Below are positions 5,230 through 12,477 of a stretch of 14,563 nt of DNA, one piece after another. Source of the stretch: an uncultured Clostridia bacterium (lineage in GTDB: Bacteria; Bacillota; Clostridia; Christensenellales; Maliibacteriaceae); NCBI GenBank assembly GCA_934613185.1, contig CAKTSO010000039.1, positions 1 through 14,563 of the forward strand, read 5' to 3'. The number at the start of each line of letters is the position of its first letter. The first letter of the stretch is position 1. Under the pieces are notes generated by a model. It was not told the DNA's origin and did not search any database. It worked only from the letters and a program-made list of their open reading frames with translations. Made by a program: the position numbers and the translations under genes.

Positions 5230-7434
5230 TTGAACGATTTTGAATCAGACGCCAAATCAGATTTTCAATTAAATTTCCAATTGGACTTTCAATATGCCGG
5301 GCAATCGCAAAAGACGCTGCAAAACGTCGCGGGACAAATCCCGCACGGACGCTGCGTCGTGCTCTGCGGCGGCAGCGGCTGCGGCAAATCCACGCTTCTT
5401 CGCTGCGTCAACGGCCTGATCCCGCAGTTTTATGAGGGCGAATTGAAGGGCTTTTGCCGTCTGAACGGAAAAGACACGGCGGATTTGAGCATCGGACAAA
5501 TCGGCGAACTTGCCGCATCCGTCTTTCAGGACCCGCGCAGTCAGTTTTTCACCGTCAACAGTTCCTCCGAAGTCGCGTTCGGCTTGGAAAATCACGGACT
5601 GCCGCAGGCGCAAATCCGCGAACGTGTGGGCGAAGCCTTCCGCGTCTTTCATCTGGAACATTTGAAAGACCGCAGCGTCTACGCGCTTTCCAGCGGCGAA
5701 CGGCAGCTGGTCGCGCTTTTGTGTGCCTGGGCCATGGACGCGGACGTTTTTCTTTTGGACGAGCCGACGGCGAACCTCGACTTCGCGGCGACACGCCGGC
5801 TTTCCGACGTGCTTCGCGCGCTGAAACGTCAGGGCAAAACGCTTCTTTTGAGCGAACATCGTCTCTATTATTTAAACGGCATTGCGGACGAATACTGGCG
5901 CATGGAAAACGGCGAGATCAAGGCCAAATATACGGCGGACGAAATGCGCGCGTTTTCGCCGCAACAACTTCGCGCGCTTTCGCTGCGAACGACGGATCTT
6001 TCCAATATCGCACTTTGCGAACGACCCGCGGAATCCCCCGCCGCGCCCGAAGCGCTTCGTGCGGATAAGCTTTGCTTTACTTACCGCAAAAAGACCGCGC
6101 CGCAGATATCCGATTTGAACTTCCGCGTTCGCGAGCGCGAGATCGTCGGGCTCGTCGGCGCAAACGGCTGCGGCAAAACGACGATCGGGAAGCTCGTCGC
6201 AGGGCTTTATCGCCCGAGCGGCGGTCAAATTTCGCTTTACGGCAAGGCAATGACGCCGAAACGGCTCCAATCGCGCGTTATGTTCGTCATGCAGGAGGCG
6301 GAATTTCAGTTTTTTACCGATTCCGTTCTTCACGAACTGCAATACGGTCACGCGCTCACGCCGGAATTTACGGTGCAGGCCGAGTCTCTTTTGCACCGCA
6401 TGGGCATGTGGGCGTGCCGCGATCGGCATCCGTTCTCGCTTTCGGGCGGCCAGATGCAAAAACTGACGCTGATGACGGCGTTTTTGTCCGAAAAGCCGAT
6501 CGTCGTGCTGGACGAACCGACGGCGGGACAGGACGCGGAAAGCCTTGAATCATGCGCCGCACTGATCCGCAAGATGGCGGAGACAAAGACCGTCCTCGTG
6601 ATCACGCACGATCTCGAGCTGATCGCCGCCGTCTGTGATCGCTGCATTGCGTTTTCGAAAAGCGCTTCGAAGACGGAGCTTTCCGAACTCCCGTTGAAAA
6701 GCGAAAGCGACCTGTCGTCCGTACGCCGCGCGATAGAATGTTTCCGCCCGACGGAATCGCCGCCCGAAACGCACAAACGCGCGCGATTCCACCCGATCAC
6801 AAAGCTCGCTTTCTTCCTTGCGACAATGGCCGCCGTTTCCGCCGCGAACAATCTTCTCGCGTTCTGTGTCTTCGGCGCGCTTGTGGTTTTGTCCATGACG
6901 GACGGCGGCGTTGCGCCGGCTCTCGCGGGCGTCGGACTTCTTGCGGCGCTTTTTGCGGCGGACGCGCTGTTCCCGCACACGACGATTTCGTTTTTGCTCG
7001 TGCTTTTGCCGCGCATAGCCGCCGTATGGATCTCAATGGAGCTGATGATCGGCCTCGACGAAGCCGGGCGGACGCTTGCGGCGCTTCGGGAACTGCATCT
7101 GCCGGAGCGTTTCATCATGATCGTCGCCGTGATCTTCCGATTTTTCCCCGTGCTTCGCGGCGACATGACGCTTCTGCGCCAGTCCGTCGCCACACGCGGC
7201 GCGTTCACGACGCTGCGCGAAAAGCTGCGCGCGCTGCCGGAGTATCTTGAGATTCTAACCGTCCCCATGGCGCTGCGCGTAATCCGCATCGCCGAAACAC
7301 TGTCCGCGTCCGCCGAAACGCGCGGCATCGATTTGAAGAAAAAAAAGAGCAACTATCTGTCGCTCCGCTTCTCAGCCTTAGACGCCGTGTTTCTTGTCCT
7401 GCTCGCCGTTTCGATCGTCGTTTCGCTTTTATGA
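5230..7434 (+). CDS. ECF transporter fused ATPase-ATPase-T component (EcfA-EcfA'-EcfT)
   Basis: A 734-residue energy-coupling-factor module in one chain. ATPase 1 spans about residues 15-250: Walker A GGSGCGKST (47-55), signature LSSGERQ (153-159), Walker B ending D177-E178 and switch H210. ATPase 2 spans about 265-485: Walker A GANGCGKTT (310-318), LSGGQ (404-408), D428-E429 and H460. The rest, from about 515, is a membrane T component with several hydrophobic segments and two coupling motifs of the A-x-R-G type, ATRG (R656) and ETRG (R698). All nucleotide-binding motifs look intact, so two working sites are expected. TTG 5230 is chosen because AAGGAGA (5217-5223) is 7 bases upstream and no ATG fits. 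The S component gene follows after 54 bases; together they make a complete importer. In most Firmicutes the A and T parts are separate genes; fused forms exist. Confidence 0.92.
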   Translation: MNDFESDAKSDFQLNFQLDFQYAGQSQKTLQNVAGQIPHGRCVVLCGGSGCGKSTLLRCVNGLIPQFYEGELKGFCRLNGKDTADLSIGQIGELAASVFQDPRSQFFTVNSSSEVAFGLENHGLPQAQIRERVGEAFRVFHLEHLKDRSVYALSSGERQLVALLCAWAMDADVFLLDEPTANLDFAATRRLSDVLRALKRQGKTLLLSEHRLYYLNGIADEYWRMENGEIKAKYTADEMRAFSPQQLRALSLRTTDLSNIALCERPAESPAAPEALRADKLCFTYRKKTAPQISDLNFRVREREIVGLVGANGCGKTTIGKLVAGLYRPSGGQISLYGKAMTPKRLQSRVMFVMQEAEFQFFTDSVLHELQYGHALTPEFTVQAESLLHRMGMWACRDRHPFSLSGGQMQKLTLMTAFLSEKPIVVLDEPTAGQDAESLESCAALIRKMAETKTVLVITHDLELIAAVCDRCIAFSKSASKTELSELPLKSESDLSSVRRAIECFRPTESPPETHKRARFHPITKLAFFLATMAAVSAANNLLAFCVFGALVVLSMTDGGVAPALAGVGLLAALFAADALFPHTTISFLLVLLPRIAAVWISMELMIGLDEAGRTLAALRELHLPERFIMIVAVIFRFFPVLRGDMTLLRQSVATRGAFTTLREKLRALPEYLEILTVPMALRVIRIAETLSASAETRGIDLKKKKSNYLSLRFSALDAVFLVLLAVSIVVSLL

Positions 7435-7488
7435 CGGCCGCCGCAGCGCAGCCTTTCATAAAGAATTTCATTTTAAAGGAGTGGTACC

Positions 7489-8064
7489 ATGCGCACCGAA
7501 AATGCAAACAAACTGAAAGTCCGCGACGTCATCACCGTCGTGCTGCTTTCCCTCATCAACGTCGTGATCTTCTTCGCAAGTTCCTTTTTGTACGCGACGC
7601 CCGTCACCATCATCCTGATGCCGGTGTTCTTCTCTCTTTTGGAAGGCGTGATCTATTTCATAATCGGAACAAAAGTGAAAAAGCCCGGTGCGATCATGAT
7701 CTACAGCGTCGTGCGCGCGATCATGGGCGGCTATCTGCCGTATATCGCGCTGTTCCTGCTCTCCGGCGTGATCGCGGAGCTGCTTGTTCATAAAATGGGT
7801 TACGGCAACGGCAGGGCGTTGACGATCGGCTATGTGATCAATCAAGTGTTCGCCGCGTTTGGCAGCACGATCATCCCCTACGCCATCGCCGCGAAAGCCA
7901 TGGCCGGGCAGATGGTCTCAGACGGCCGTCAGGGCAATATTCTCGCCGCATCCGAACTTTTGCAGTCGTGGGTGGCCGTCGCGCTGGTCGCCGGCGTGAT
8001 CGTCGCCGCGCTGCTGGGCGCGGCGCTCGGCAAGCGCGTCGTGCGCAAGCATCTCGGCGCGTAA
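7489..8064 (+). CDS. MptD (Trep_Strep) family ECF transporter S component
   Basis: A 191-residue membrane protein with about six hydrophobic segments (roughly residues 12-35, 38-58, 65-85, 88-108, 115-135 and 160-182). Features such as LMPVFFSLLEGVIYF and the C-terminal basic tail fit the MptD/Trep_Strep group of putative S components, which give substrate specificity to an ECF importer; the substrate of the group is not established as far as I know. ATG 7489 has AAAGGAG 7 bases upstream. It is the second gene of the operon after the fused ATPase/T protein and is followed by a bidirectional terminator shared with the convergent enzyme operon. Confidence 0.85.
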   Translation: MRTENANKLKVRDVITVVLLSLINVVIFFASSFLYATPVTIILMPVFFSLLEGVIYFIIGTKVKKPGAIMIYSVVRAIMGGYLPYIALFLLSGVIAELLVHKMGYGNGRALTIGYVINQVFAAFGSTIIPYAIAAKAMAGQMVSDGRQGNILAASELLQSWVAVALVAGVIVAALLGAALGKRVVRKHLGA

Positions 8065-8085
8065 TTTTTCCGAATCAAGGCCATG

Positions 8086-8127
8086 AAAAAACTCTCGCAT
8101 GCGTTCGCCGCGCATACGGGAGTTTTT
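8086..8127. terminator. Bidirectional terminator between ECF operon and enzyme operon
   Basis: A 16-base arm at 8088-8103 pairs with 8111-8126 with one mismatch and one G-T pair around a 7-base loop. Both ends are A/T runs, AAAAAA on the left and TTTTT on the right, so each convergent transcript meets a U-tract. Confidence 0.88.
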
Positions 8128-8148
8128 CCATCTTTTTTAAACGGCAGA

Positions 8149-8226
8149 TTAAAACAGCAAAACGACGAGCCCTGCGGCAAGCGCCGCGCCGACGGCCCAG
8201 ATTGCGCTTAAAAACAGGCGTTTTTT
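8149..8226 (-). other. Slippery heptamer and frame-shifted transmembrane tail after the hydrolase remnant
   Basis: In the hydrolase reading frame the minus strand reads CG-A-AAA-AAC (8228-8220), a classical X-XXY-YYZ heptamer, 10 bases before the stop at 8210-8208. A -1 shift there would continue through CGC CTG TTT and add a strongly hydrophobic tail of about 22 residues (LFLSAIWAVG then AALAAGLVVLLF) ending at 8149. It may equally be the ancestral C-terminus, separated by a lost A in the homopolymer. Because the upstream gene is itself damaged, decay is the simpler reading. Confidence 0.3.
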
Positions 8227-8874
8227 CGCGTTGGAAGCGAAACCAGGAATTCGCGGATCGTTTCGATGCAGCGATCCGTCTGCAAAATGGTGGAAAGATG
8301 GCCGCCCGAGACGACAACGATCCTCGGATCGTGTATCAGACGGATCAAGTCCTGCTGCATCTGCCCCGAGAAGAAATCCTGATCGGGCAGGATCAACAGG
8401 ATCCGACCCTCCGGCGCCGCAAAGTCCGCCCGTCTGCTTCATCAGATCGACCAGAAGCCCCGAAATATGAACGTCCTTTTCCTGCGGATAATCCCGGAAG
8501 ATCGTCTCGAACATGTCTCGCGCGCGGGCAATCTCCTCCGCGCTCTCGTTTCGAATGTGAGAAAGGCTCATTTTGATCAGTCTCGGCTTGCGCGTGTTTT
8601 CGTTCATGCCACCCGTGGAGATCAAAATAAGGCCGCCGACCTCGTCGGGGTATTTCTGCGTACAGATCTGCGCGACCATGCCGCCGGAGCTGCCGCCGAC
8701 GAAAATCGGCCGTTCGACGCCGAGCTTTTGGAAAAACGCGTGCATCCCAGTGACGAGCTCCCGATTCGTGCGAAGCTGCCGCGGATAATCAAACAGCAGC
8801 GTTCGATAATCGCTCGACAAATCCGGCGCATAATCGATCCGCATTTCCGTCGTGTTCATCCCGCCGTTTAAAAA
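8208..8874 (-). pseudogene. Alpha/beta hydrolase, 5'-truncated and frameshifted
   Basis: Similarity to alpha/beta hydrolases starts abruptly at FLNGGMNTTE (8874 downward), which matches the oxyanion-hole strand usually written FLHGG; the expected first 20-30 residues are absent and the frame upstream runs into the preceding gene without similarity. ATG 8859 has no proper ribosome binding site. The nucleophile elbow is GGSSGG (S58 counting from ATG 8859). The frame breaks near 8429-8431, where removal of one base from a GGG run restores MKQT-ADFAAPEGRILLILPDQDFF, leading to the acid (PDQD) and the histidine (GGHLST) in the shifted frame. Thus all triad residues remain but in two frames. It is the last gene of the enzyme operon. 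A sequencing error could explain the frameshift but not the missing N-terminus. Confidence 0.7.
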
Positions 8875-8887
8875 CGCAGCGTTTCGC

Positions 8888-9517
8888 TTATTTTTTATGA
8901 TAGCCGCAATCGCAGTGCGGGCCGCCGGAGGCGAGGGTGTATTCCCGCACGAAATTCGTTCCGCCGCCCGCTTCCGCCATCGTGTAATCCAAACGGCACA
9001 TCGCAGGCGTCAGATCATACAGCCCGAGCTTCTTCATCAGCGCGCAGATGCCGCATTGGGTAAAGCGCGCTTCGTACCCGCTGCCGTCGGGATATTCATA
9101 AAAATCCATGTTCCACGAATACGGATTGCGATCCGCCGCCCGCAGCGCCGCGGTCGCCTTCATTGCGTTGATGTCGCCTTCGGTATACTTATTCTTCGCG
9201 CTTTTTCTGCAGAACCGTTTCATGAGGCGGGTCATCATCGATTTGGCGTAATATTCCGTCAGCGGCTCCACCGTCGGGCGCTTCGGCATCGACAAGATAA
9301 ACGAAGCAAGCATCGCAGCGTTGACGATATTCATCTTGAATCGATCCTGTTTTTCAAATTCGGGCAGCTCCCGAATGATCTTCGGATATTTTGCCCTCGC
9401 CCGCTTTGTGATCGTCCGCGCCGCGGCCCTGTCGTATCCGAACACGTCCGTCAGCTGTTTTCGAAACGACCCCGCAAACAACGCCCACATTCCCATGGGC
9501 ATCCCGGCATACTTCAT
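8888..9517 (-). CDS. L-2-amino-thiazoline-4-carboxylic acid hydrolase-like protein
   Basis: A 209-residue cytoplasmic protein resembling the ATC hydrolase family (PF14196 type). The named enzyme opens the thiazoline ring of 2-amino-thiazoline-4-carboxylate to N-carbamoyl-cysteine, but most family members are uncharacterised. Recognisable features are C-terminal: a Cys pair C155-G-I-C158, then C174-R-L-D177, then R191-E-Y-T194 and a C202-D-C204-G-Y-H end. The Cys/His/Asp pattern suggests a metal or catalytic-thiol centre (inference). ATG 9517 follows GGAGGGG with about 7 bases spacing. It lies 18 bases after the acetyltransferase gene and just before the broken hydrolase, inside a five- or six-gene operon sharing an operator motif with the ECF importer. 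Confidence 0.72.
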   Translation of the reverse strand: MKYAGMPMGMWALFAGSFRKQLTDVFGYDRAAARTITKRARAKYPKIIRELPEFEKQDRFKMNIVNAAMLASFILSMPKRPTVEPLTEYYAKSMMTRLMKRFCRKSAKNKYTEGDINAMKATAALRAADRNPYSWNMDFYEYPDGSGYEARFTQCGICALMKKLGLYDLTPAMCRLDYTMAEAGGGTNFVREYTLASGGPHCDCGYHKK

Positions 9518-9535
9518 CGCATTTCCCCTCCGTCG

Positions 9536-10162
9536 TCAATCGTTTTTCCGTTCCGCCGCGCCGGATTTCTTCGGCTCGCGGACCAGATCGTACAACACGC
9601 CGTCGCCGCCGAAGCGGCGCGTATTTGCAAGCGTCATTCCCAAATGTTCGTATTTGTCGCATTTCGACTTCGCGTCCGTGTCGAGGATCACCGGCACGCC
9701 AAGGCGGTCGCCTTCGGCATACGCCATCTCCATCACGCGCCGCATATAGCCCTTTCCCTGATACGGTTCGCGGACGCAGACCAGACCGACGAAAAGATAC
9801 GGCGCTTTTTTTCGATCCATTTTCCGGCTCAGACTCTCGCCGCCCTGCGCCATAATTTTCGCAAATCGAATCCAGTCGCGCAGGCGCATCGCCCCGAGCG
9901 TCGATCGGGCAAAGCAAAGCCCCGCGCGCAGGCTCACTTTTTCGCCCGGACGCCGAAACGCGATAAATCCTTCCCGGCTTTCGCTCGTGGTGTACAGCAT
10001 GCCGCTTTGAAGCGCCATGCGCACATAGCCGCAGATGAACGCCGCCACGGCTTCCCGTCTCGGAAACGCGTCGATCAGGCCGCGTTCCTCGCCGTAATCG
10101 TAATACGCGAACGCGTGGCCGATGTCGCGGATGACGCTTTCCTCCGGCGCCGTTACTTTCAT
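9536..10162 (-). CDS. GNAT family N-acetyltransferase
   Basis: A 208-residue protein with a C-terminal GNAT core. The segment FVGLVCVREPYQGKGYMRRVME (about residues 124-145) is the acetyl-CoA motif A, with the pyrophosphate-binding loop at Q135-G136-K137-G138; the usual final Gly/Ala is M140. The following DTDAKSKCDKYEHLGM matches motif B, where a Tyr and His precede a short helix. The N-terminal third (GHAFAYYDYGEERG) is typical of GNATs annotated for small-molecule substrates rather than ribosomal proteins, but the acceptor is unknown. The start has GAGGGG 6 bases upstream. It is 36 bases downstream of the methyltransferase gene. Confidence 0.83.
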   Translation of the reverse strand: MKVTAPEESVIRDIGHAFAYYDYGEERGLIDAFPRREAVAAFICGYVRMALQSGMLYTTSESREGFIAFRRPGEKVSLRAGLCFARSTLGAMRLRDWIRFAKIMAQGGESLSRKMDRKKAPYLFVGLVCVREPYQGKGYMRRVMEMAYAEGDRLGVPVILDTDAKSKCDKYEHLGMTLANTRRFGGDGVLYDLVREPKKSGAAERKND

Positions 10163-10198
10163 GCTCCGCCCCTCTTTCTTTTTAAACTCGCCGCTTCG

Positions 10199-10807
10199 TC
10201 ATTTGCGCGCCGTCGCGCAGAGCCAGCCCTTTTCGTTTTTGGCGATCTTCACGTCCCGAAAGCCCGCTTTTTCCAGCGCGGCTTTCAGCGCGCCGCCGTC
10301 ATAGATCGTCATGCCGCTCACGATCTTCGTCCACTTCTCGTCTTTTTTGTTTTCGCCGTCGCTTTCGTTGCAGACGAGAAACGTTCCGCCCTGCCGCAGA
10401 ACCCGCCGAACTTCGCCGAAACATTCGGTCAGATTCGGCCAAAAATAGACGGTTTCAAACGCCGTGACAAGATCAAAGCGCGCGTCTTCAAACGGCAGCT
10501 TCGCCACGCTGCCGCAGACGATTTCGCAGCGGCCCTGTTCGACCGCCGCGCGGTTGACCCGCCGCGTTTTTCCCACGCTGACGGGCGAATAATCAATCCC
10601 GAAGGCCTTCCCTTCGGGGCAGCGACGCAAAAGCGCCGCGATATTCGCACCGCCGCCGCAGCCGCAGTCCAGAATTTCGGCATCCTTCGCAAGCGCCGTC
10701 TGCTTCATGCCCCACTGCGCCAGCGCGCGATGCCCGAAGTTCATCATCCAAACCATCACTTTCCCGCCGAAGCCCTCCGGCCGCCGAGTATTTTCAAAAA
10801 ACGACAT
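10199..10807 (-). CDS. Class I SAM-dependent methyltransferase
   Basis: A 202-residue Rossmann-fold methyltransferase. Motif I is ILDCGCGGGAN (D47 to N55), the ribose-binding acidic residue is D72 in FGIDYS, motif II region reads GSVAKLPFEDARFDLVTAFETVYFW, and VRRVLRQGGTFLV is motif III, all as in Methyltransf_11/25 proteins. Substrate unknown. ATG 10807 is preferred because GAGGTG sits directly upstream; a GTG at 10813 is in frame. The preceding methyltransferase stops at 10815, so the two are almost overlapping and probably coupled. Ubiquinone/menaquinone-type MTases have similar motifs but nothing else in the operon supports that. Confidence 0.85.
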   Translation of the reverse strand: MSFFENTRRPEGFGGKVMVWMMNFGHRALAQWGMKQTALAKDAEILDCGCGGGANIAALLRRCPEGKAFGIDYSPVSVGKTRRVNRAAVEQGRCEIVCGSVAKLPFEDARFDLVTAFETVYFWPNLTECFGEVRRVLRQGGTFLVCNESDGENKKDEKWTKIVSGMTIYDGGALKAALEKAGFRDVKIAKNEKGWLCATARK

Positions 10808-10814
10808 AGACACC

Positions 10815-11603
10815 TCACTCTTTTTCCAGAACGACGATTCGATTGGAGATATTCCGCACGACGGGCAGCTTGTCCAGCACTTTATAAATCGGCACGAACG
10901 CCGCCATGCCCTCCGTCAGGCAATGTTCTTCTTTAAAGCGAAACCGCGGCAGCAGCGCCGCCAGCGCCCGGCCGTCCTTGACGCCCCATGTGAATTTCGC
11001 CCGGCTTCCCTCGATCGATTTTTCTTTAAAGCGCCGCGCAACCGCCGGGTTCATCGTCTCGACCAGCACCGTCGCGTTTTGGAAGCACGCGGCAATCCGC
11101 TCGAAGATGCGCGCGACGTCTTCTTGCGACAAATACATCGTCAAGCCTTCAACGATCACCAGCGCGGGCGCGTCTTTTTCGGCGATTTCGCCGCTCCAGT
11201 CGTCCATGGCCGACATGGCGATCTGCGAAATTTTCCCCTGTTCCGGCAGGACGGTCTCCCGCACGGCGATCGTCTCGGGCAAGTCGAGATTGTACCAATG
11301 GCCGTAACCCGCCATCCGATAACAGCGTGTGTCAAGGCCGCAGGCGATGTTGAGCACCGTCGCGCCGGGATGCGCCAAAAGATATTCCTCACACAGCCGA
11401 TCCAAAACGATGGTGCGCGCGATGACGCCGCTGTGCATCGCGGCGTCCCGGTCGGCAAGCGAAAAGTCGTAATCCAGTTTTTCAACGATCTGCTCCGCTT
11501 TTTTGTCGCAAATCGCGCCGTGCGTGCGGCTCTCCTTCGCCCGCGCGTAAACAGTCTGAAGCATCGTCTCCGGCACGCCGGACAACGTGATTTTCTCATT
11601 CAT
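10815..11603 (-). CDS. SAM-dependent methyltransferase, PPM/leucine carboxyl methyltransferase family
   Basis: A 262-residue methyltransferase of the LCMT/PPM group (PF04072 type), whose bacterial members O-methylate carboxyl or hydroxyl groups of small molecules and polyketides. The family hallmark GLDTR is at residues 89-93 in NIACGLDTRCYR, preceded by the SAM-binding strand TVLNIACG; WYNLDLPE gives the acidic D107, and VIVEGLTMYLSQEDV is the characteristic motif further on. RAKESRTHGAICD in the N-terminus is also typical. ATG 11603 is 9 bases after AAGGAGG; TTG 11609 is in frame but too close. It overlaps the upstream 64-residue gene by 8 bases and nearly abuts the next methyltransferase. 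Confidence 0.86.
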   Translation of the reverse strand: MNEKITLSGVPETMLQTVYARAKESRTHGAICDKKAEQIVEKLDYDFSLADRDAAMHSGVIARTIVLDRLCEEYLLAHPGATVLNIACGLDTRCYRMAGYGHWYNLDLPETIAVRETVLPEQGKISQIAMSAMDDWSGEIAEKDAPALVIVEGLTMYLSQEDVARIFERIAACFQNATVLVETMNPAVARRFKEKSIEGSRAKFTWGVKDGRALAALLPRFRFKEEHCLTEGMAAFVPIYKVLDKLPVVRNISNRIVVLEKE

Positions 11604-11790
11604 CGACAATTTCCTCCTTCGTTTTCTGCCGCCGCGGCAGGGTCGTCTTTCGCGTCAGCACGGCAAACGCGCCCGCTCCGAAAAACAGCGGCATACCCGC
11701 GTAGGCGATCAGCATCGGCACAGCGCCGAGCGCGCCCGGCAGGCGGCCCTGCCGATATCGTTTCCGGTCTTCGCACACCGCAATGTTCAT
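11596..11790 (-). CDS. Small hypothetical membrane protein (64 aa), first gene of enzyme operon
   Basis: Not recognised as any family. It has a basic N-terminal region (residues 9-16, DRKRYRQG), a hydrophobic segment at about 18-45 rich in Gly, Ala, Leu and Phe that could form one membrane helix or a hairpin, and a charged C-tail (RRQKTKEEIVDE). Reality as a gene is supported by an excellent ribosome binding site, AAGGAG 6 bases before ATG 11790, by position as the first reading frame after the operator palindrome, and by its 3' end overlapping the methyltransferase start by 8 bases. It might anchor or regulate the operon products, or be a leader peptide; function unknown. Confidence 0.65.
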   Translation of the reverse strand: MNIAVCEDRKRYRQGRLPGALGAVPMLIAYAGMPLFFGAGAFAVLTRKTTLPRRQKTKEEIVDE

Positions 11791-11818
11791 CGTCTTCTCC
11801 TTTCATTCCTTGTCCGCA

Positions 11819-11834
11819 GTTAGTTTTGACTAAC
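11819..11834. promoter_or_regulatory. 16-bp palindrome GTTAG-N6-CTAAC, candidate operator of the enzyme operon
   Basis: GTTAGTTTTGACTAAC, with 6-bp perfect arms (GTTAGT/ACTAAC), lies 28 bases before the ATG of the first operon gene. It shares both 5-bp arms, the 6-base spacing and the T at the first two spacer positions with the element before the ECF importer. The minus-strand promoter is not clear; TTGTCA with AAAACT 17 bases on would overlap the palindrome but is weak. Confidence 0.7.
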
Positions 11835-11845
11835 CTCAACACCAT

Positions 11846-11876
11846 GACAAAAGCCGTCTTCGAAAAAGACAGCTTT
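11846..11876 (-). terminator. Terminator of the second TetR gene
   Basis: On the minus strand AAAGCTGTCTT pairs with AAGACGGCTTT (one G-T pair) across a 5-base loop, followed by TTTTGT. It lies between the TetR stop and the enzyme operon, so the operon is probably transcribed from its own promoter. Confidence 0.68.
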
Positions 11877-11884
11877 CCTCGCCT

Positions 11885-12457
11885 TTAAAACAACGCCCTG
11901 CACGCGCCGCACACCAGCGTTTTCAACACGTCGGGATACAGCGGCCCGATCTGCGCCCGATGCGAAACCGTCAGGATCAGCCCGCGCACCGTCGCCGCGA
12001 CCAGCGCTTTCGGTGCGCGCGGAATCAGCGCGTTTTCCTCCAGCAGCGCGTTGATGTGGACCTCGTCGTCGTGGTAATGCGCCCGGCGGATCTCGTCCGG
12101 AATTTTCCGCAGGATCGCATCGGCGTCGTTCTCGACGAACGTCATCGCGCCGCTGTCCGACAGCGTTTCACACGCGGCAAGGATCGCACGCGCCGCGCGT
12201 TCCGCCGCATCGCCGCCGTTTTCCCGCAGCGCGCGCCCCGCGACTTCGTAAACCTGCGTGTGAATCCCCTCCAGAACGCAGAAAAACAGCGTCTCTTTGG
12301 AATCGAAAAACTTGTAAAACGAGCCTTTCGAAATCCCCGCCGCCTGCGTCAGCTGTTCCACCGACGTCTTGCGCATCCCGAGCGTCACGGCGCAGCGCCG
12401 TGCCTCTTCCAGCAGCGCCTCGCGGATGCGCTCCGCTTCATAACCGGTAAATGCCAA
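11885..12457 (-). CDS. TetR/AcrR family transcriptional regulator
   Basis: A 190-residue regulator. The helix-turn-helix is at about residues 31-51 (TSVEQLTQAAGISKGSFYKFF) followed by DSKETLFF, the classic TetR_N end. The C-terminal domain is helical with no assigned ligand. The start is uncertain: TTG 12457 gives MAFTGYEAERI, which fits the usual beginning of such clostridial TetR proteins and has GGGGGA 7 bases upstream; the longer TTG start at 12484 has no ribosome binding site and would begin inside the operator-like repeat. Its own promoter is consensus-like. It sits directly upstream of the enzyme operon in the same direction, separated by a terminator and the 16-bp palindrome. Confidence 0.87.
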   Translation of the reverse strand: MAFTGYEAERIREALLEEARRCAVTLGMRKTSVEQLTQAAGISKGSFYKFFDSKETLFFCVLEGIHTQVYEVAGRALRENGGDAAERAARAILAACETLSDSGAMTFVENDADAILRKIPDEIRRAHYHDDEVHINALLEENALIPRAPKALVAATVRGLILTVSHRAQIGPLYPDVLKTLVCGACRALF

Positions 12458-12477
12458 AGGAACATCCCCCAAAGATT

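Noticed and set aside
8852..10936. A 694-codon open frame on the plus strand opposite the enzyme operon
   Set aside because: It is antisense to four genes with clear family motifs and is rich in Arg, His and Ala, as expected from GC-rich codon positions on the opposite strand; no domain was recognisable.
11811..11856. A defined -35/-10 promoter for the enzyme operon
   Set aside because: TTGTCA with a poor AAAACT -10 is the best pair seen; too weak to annotate, although a promoter must lie near the palindrome.
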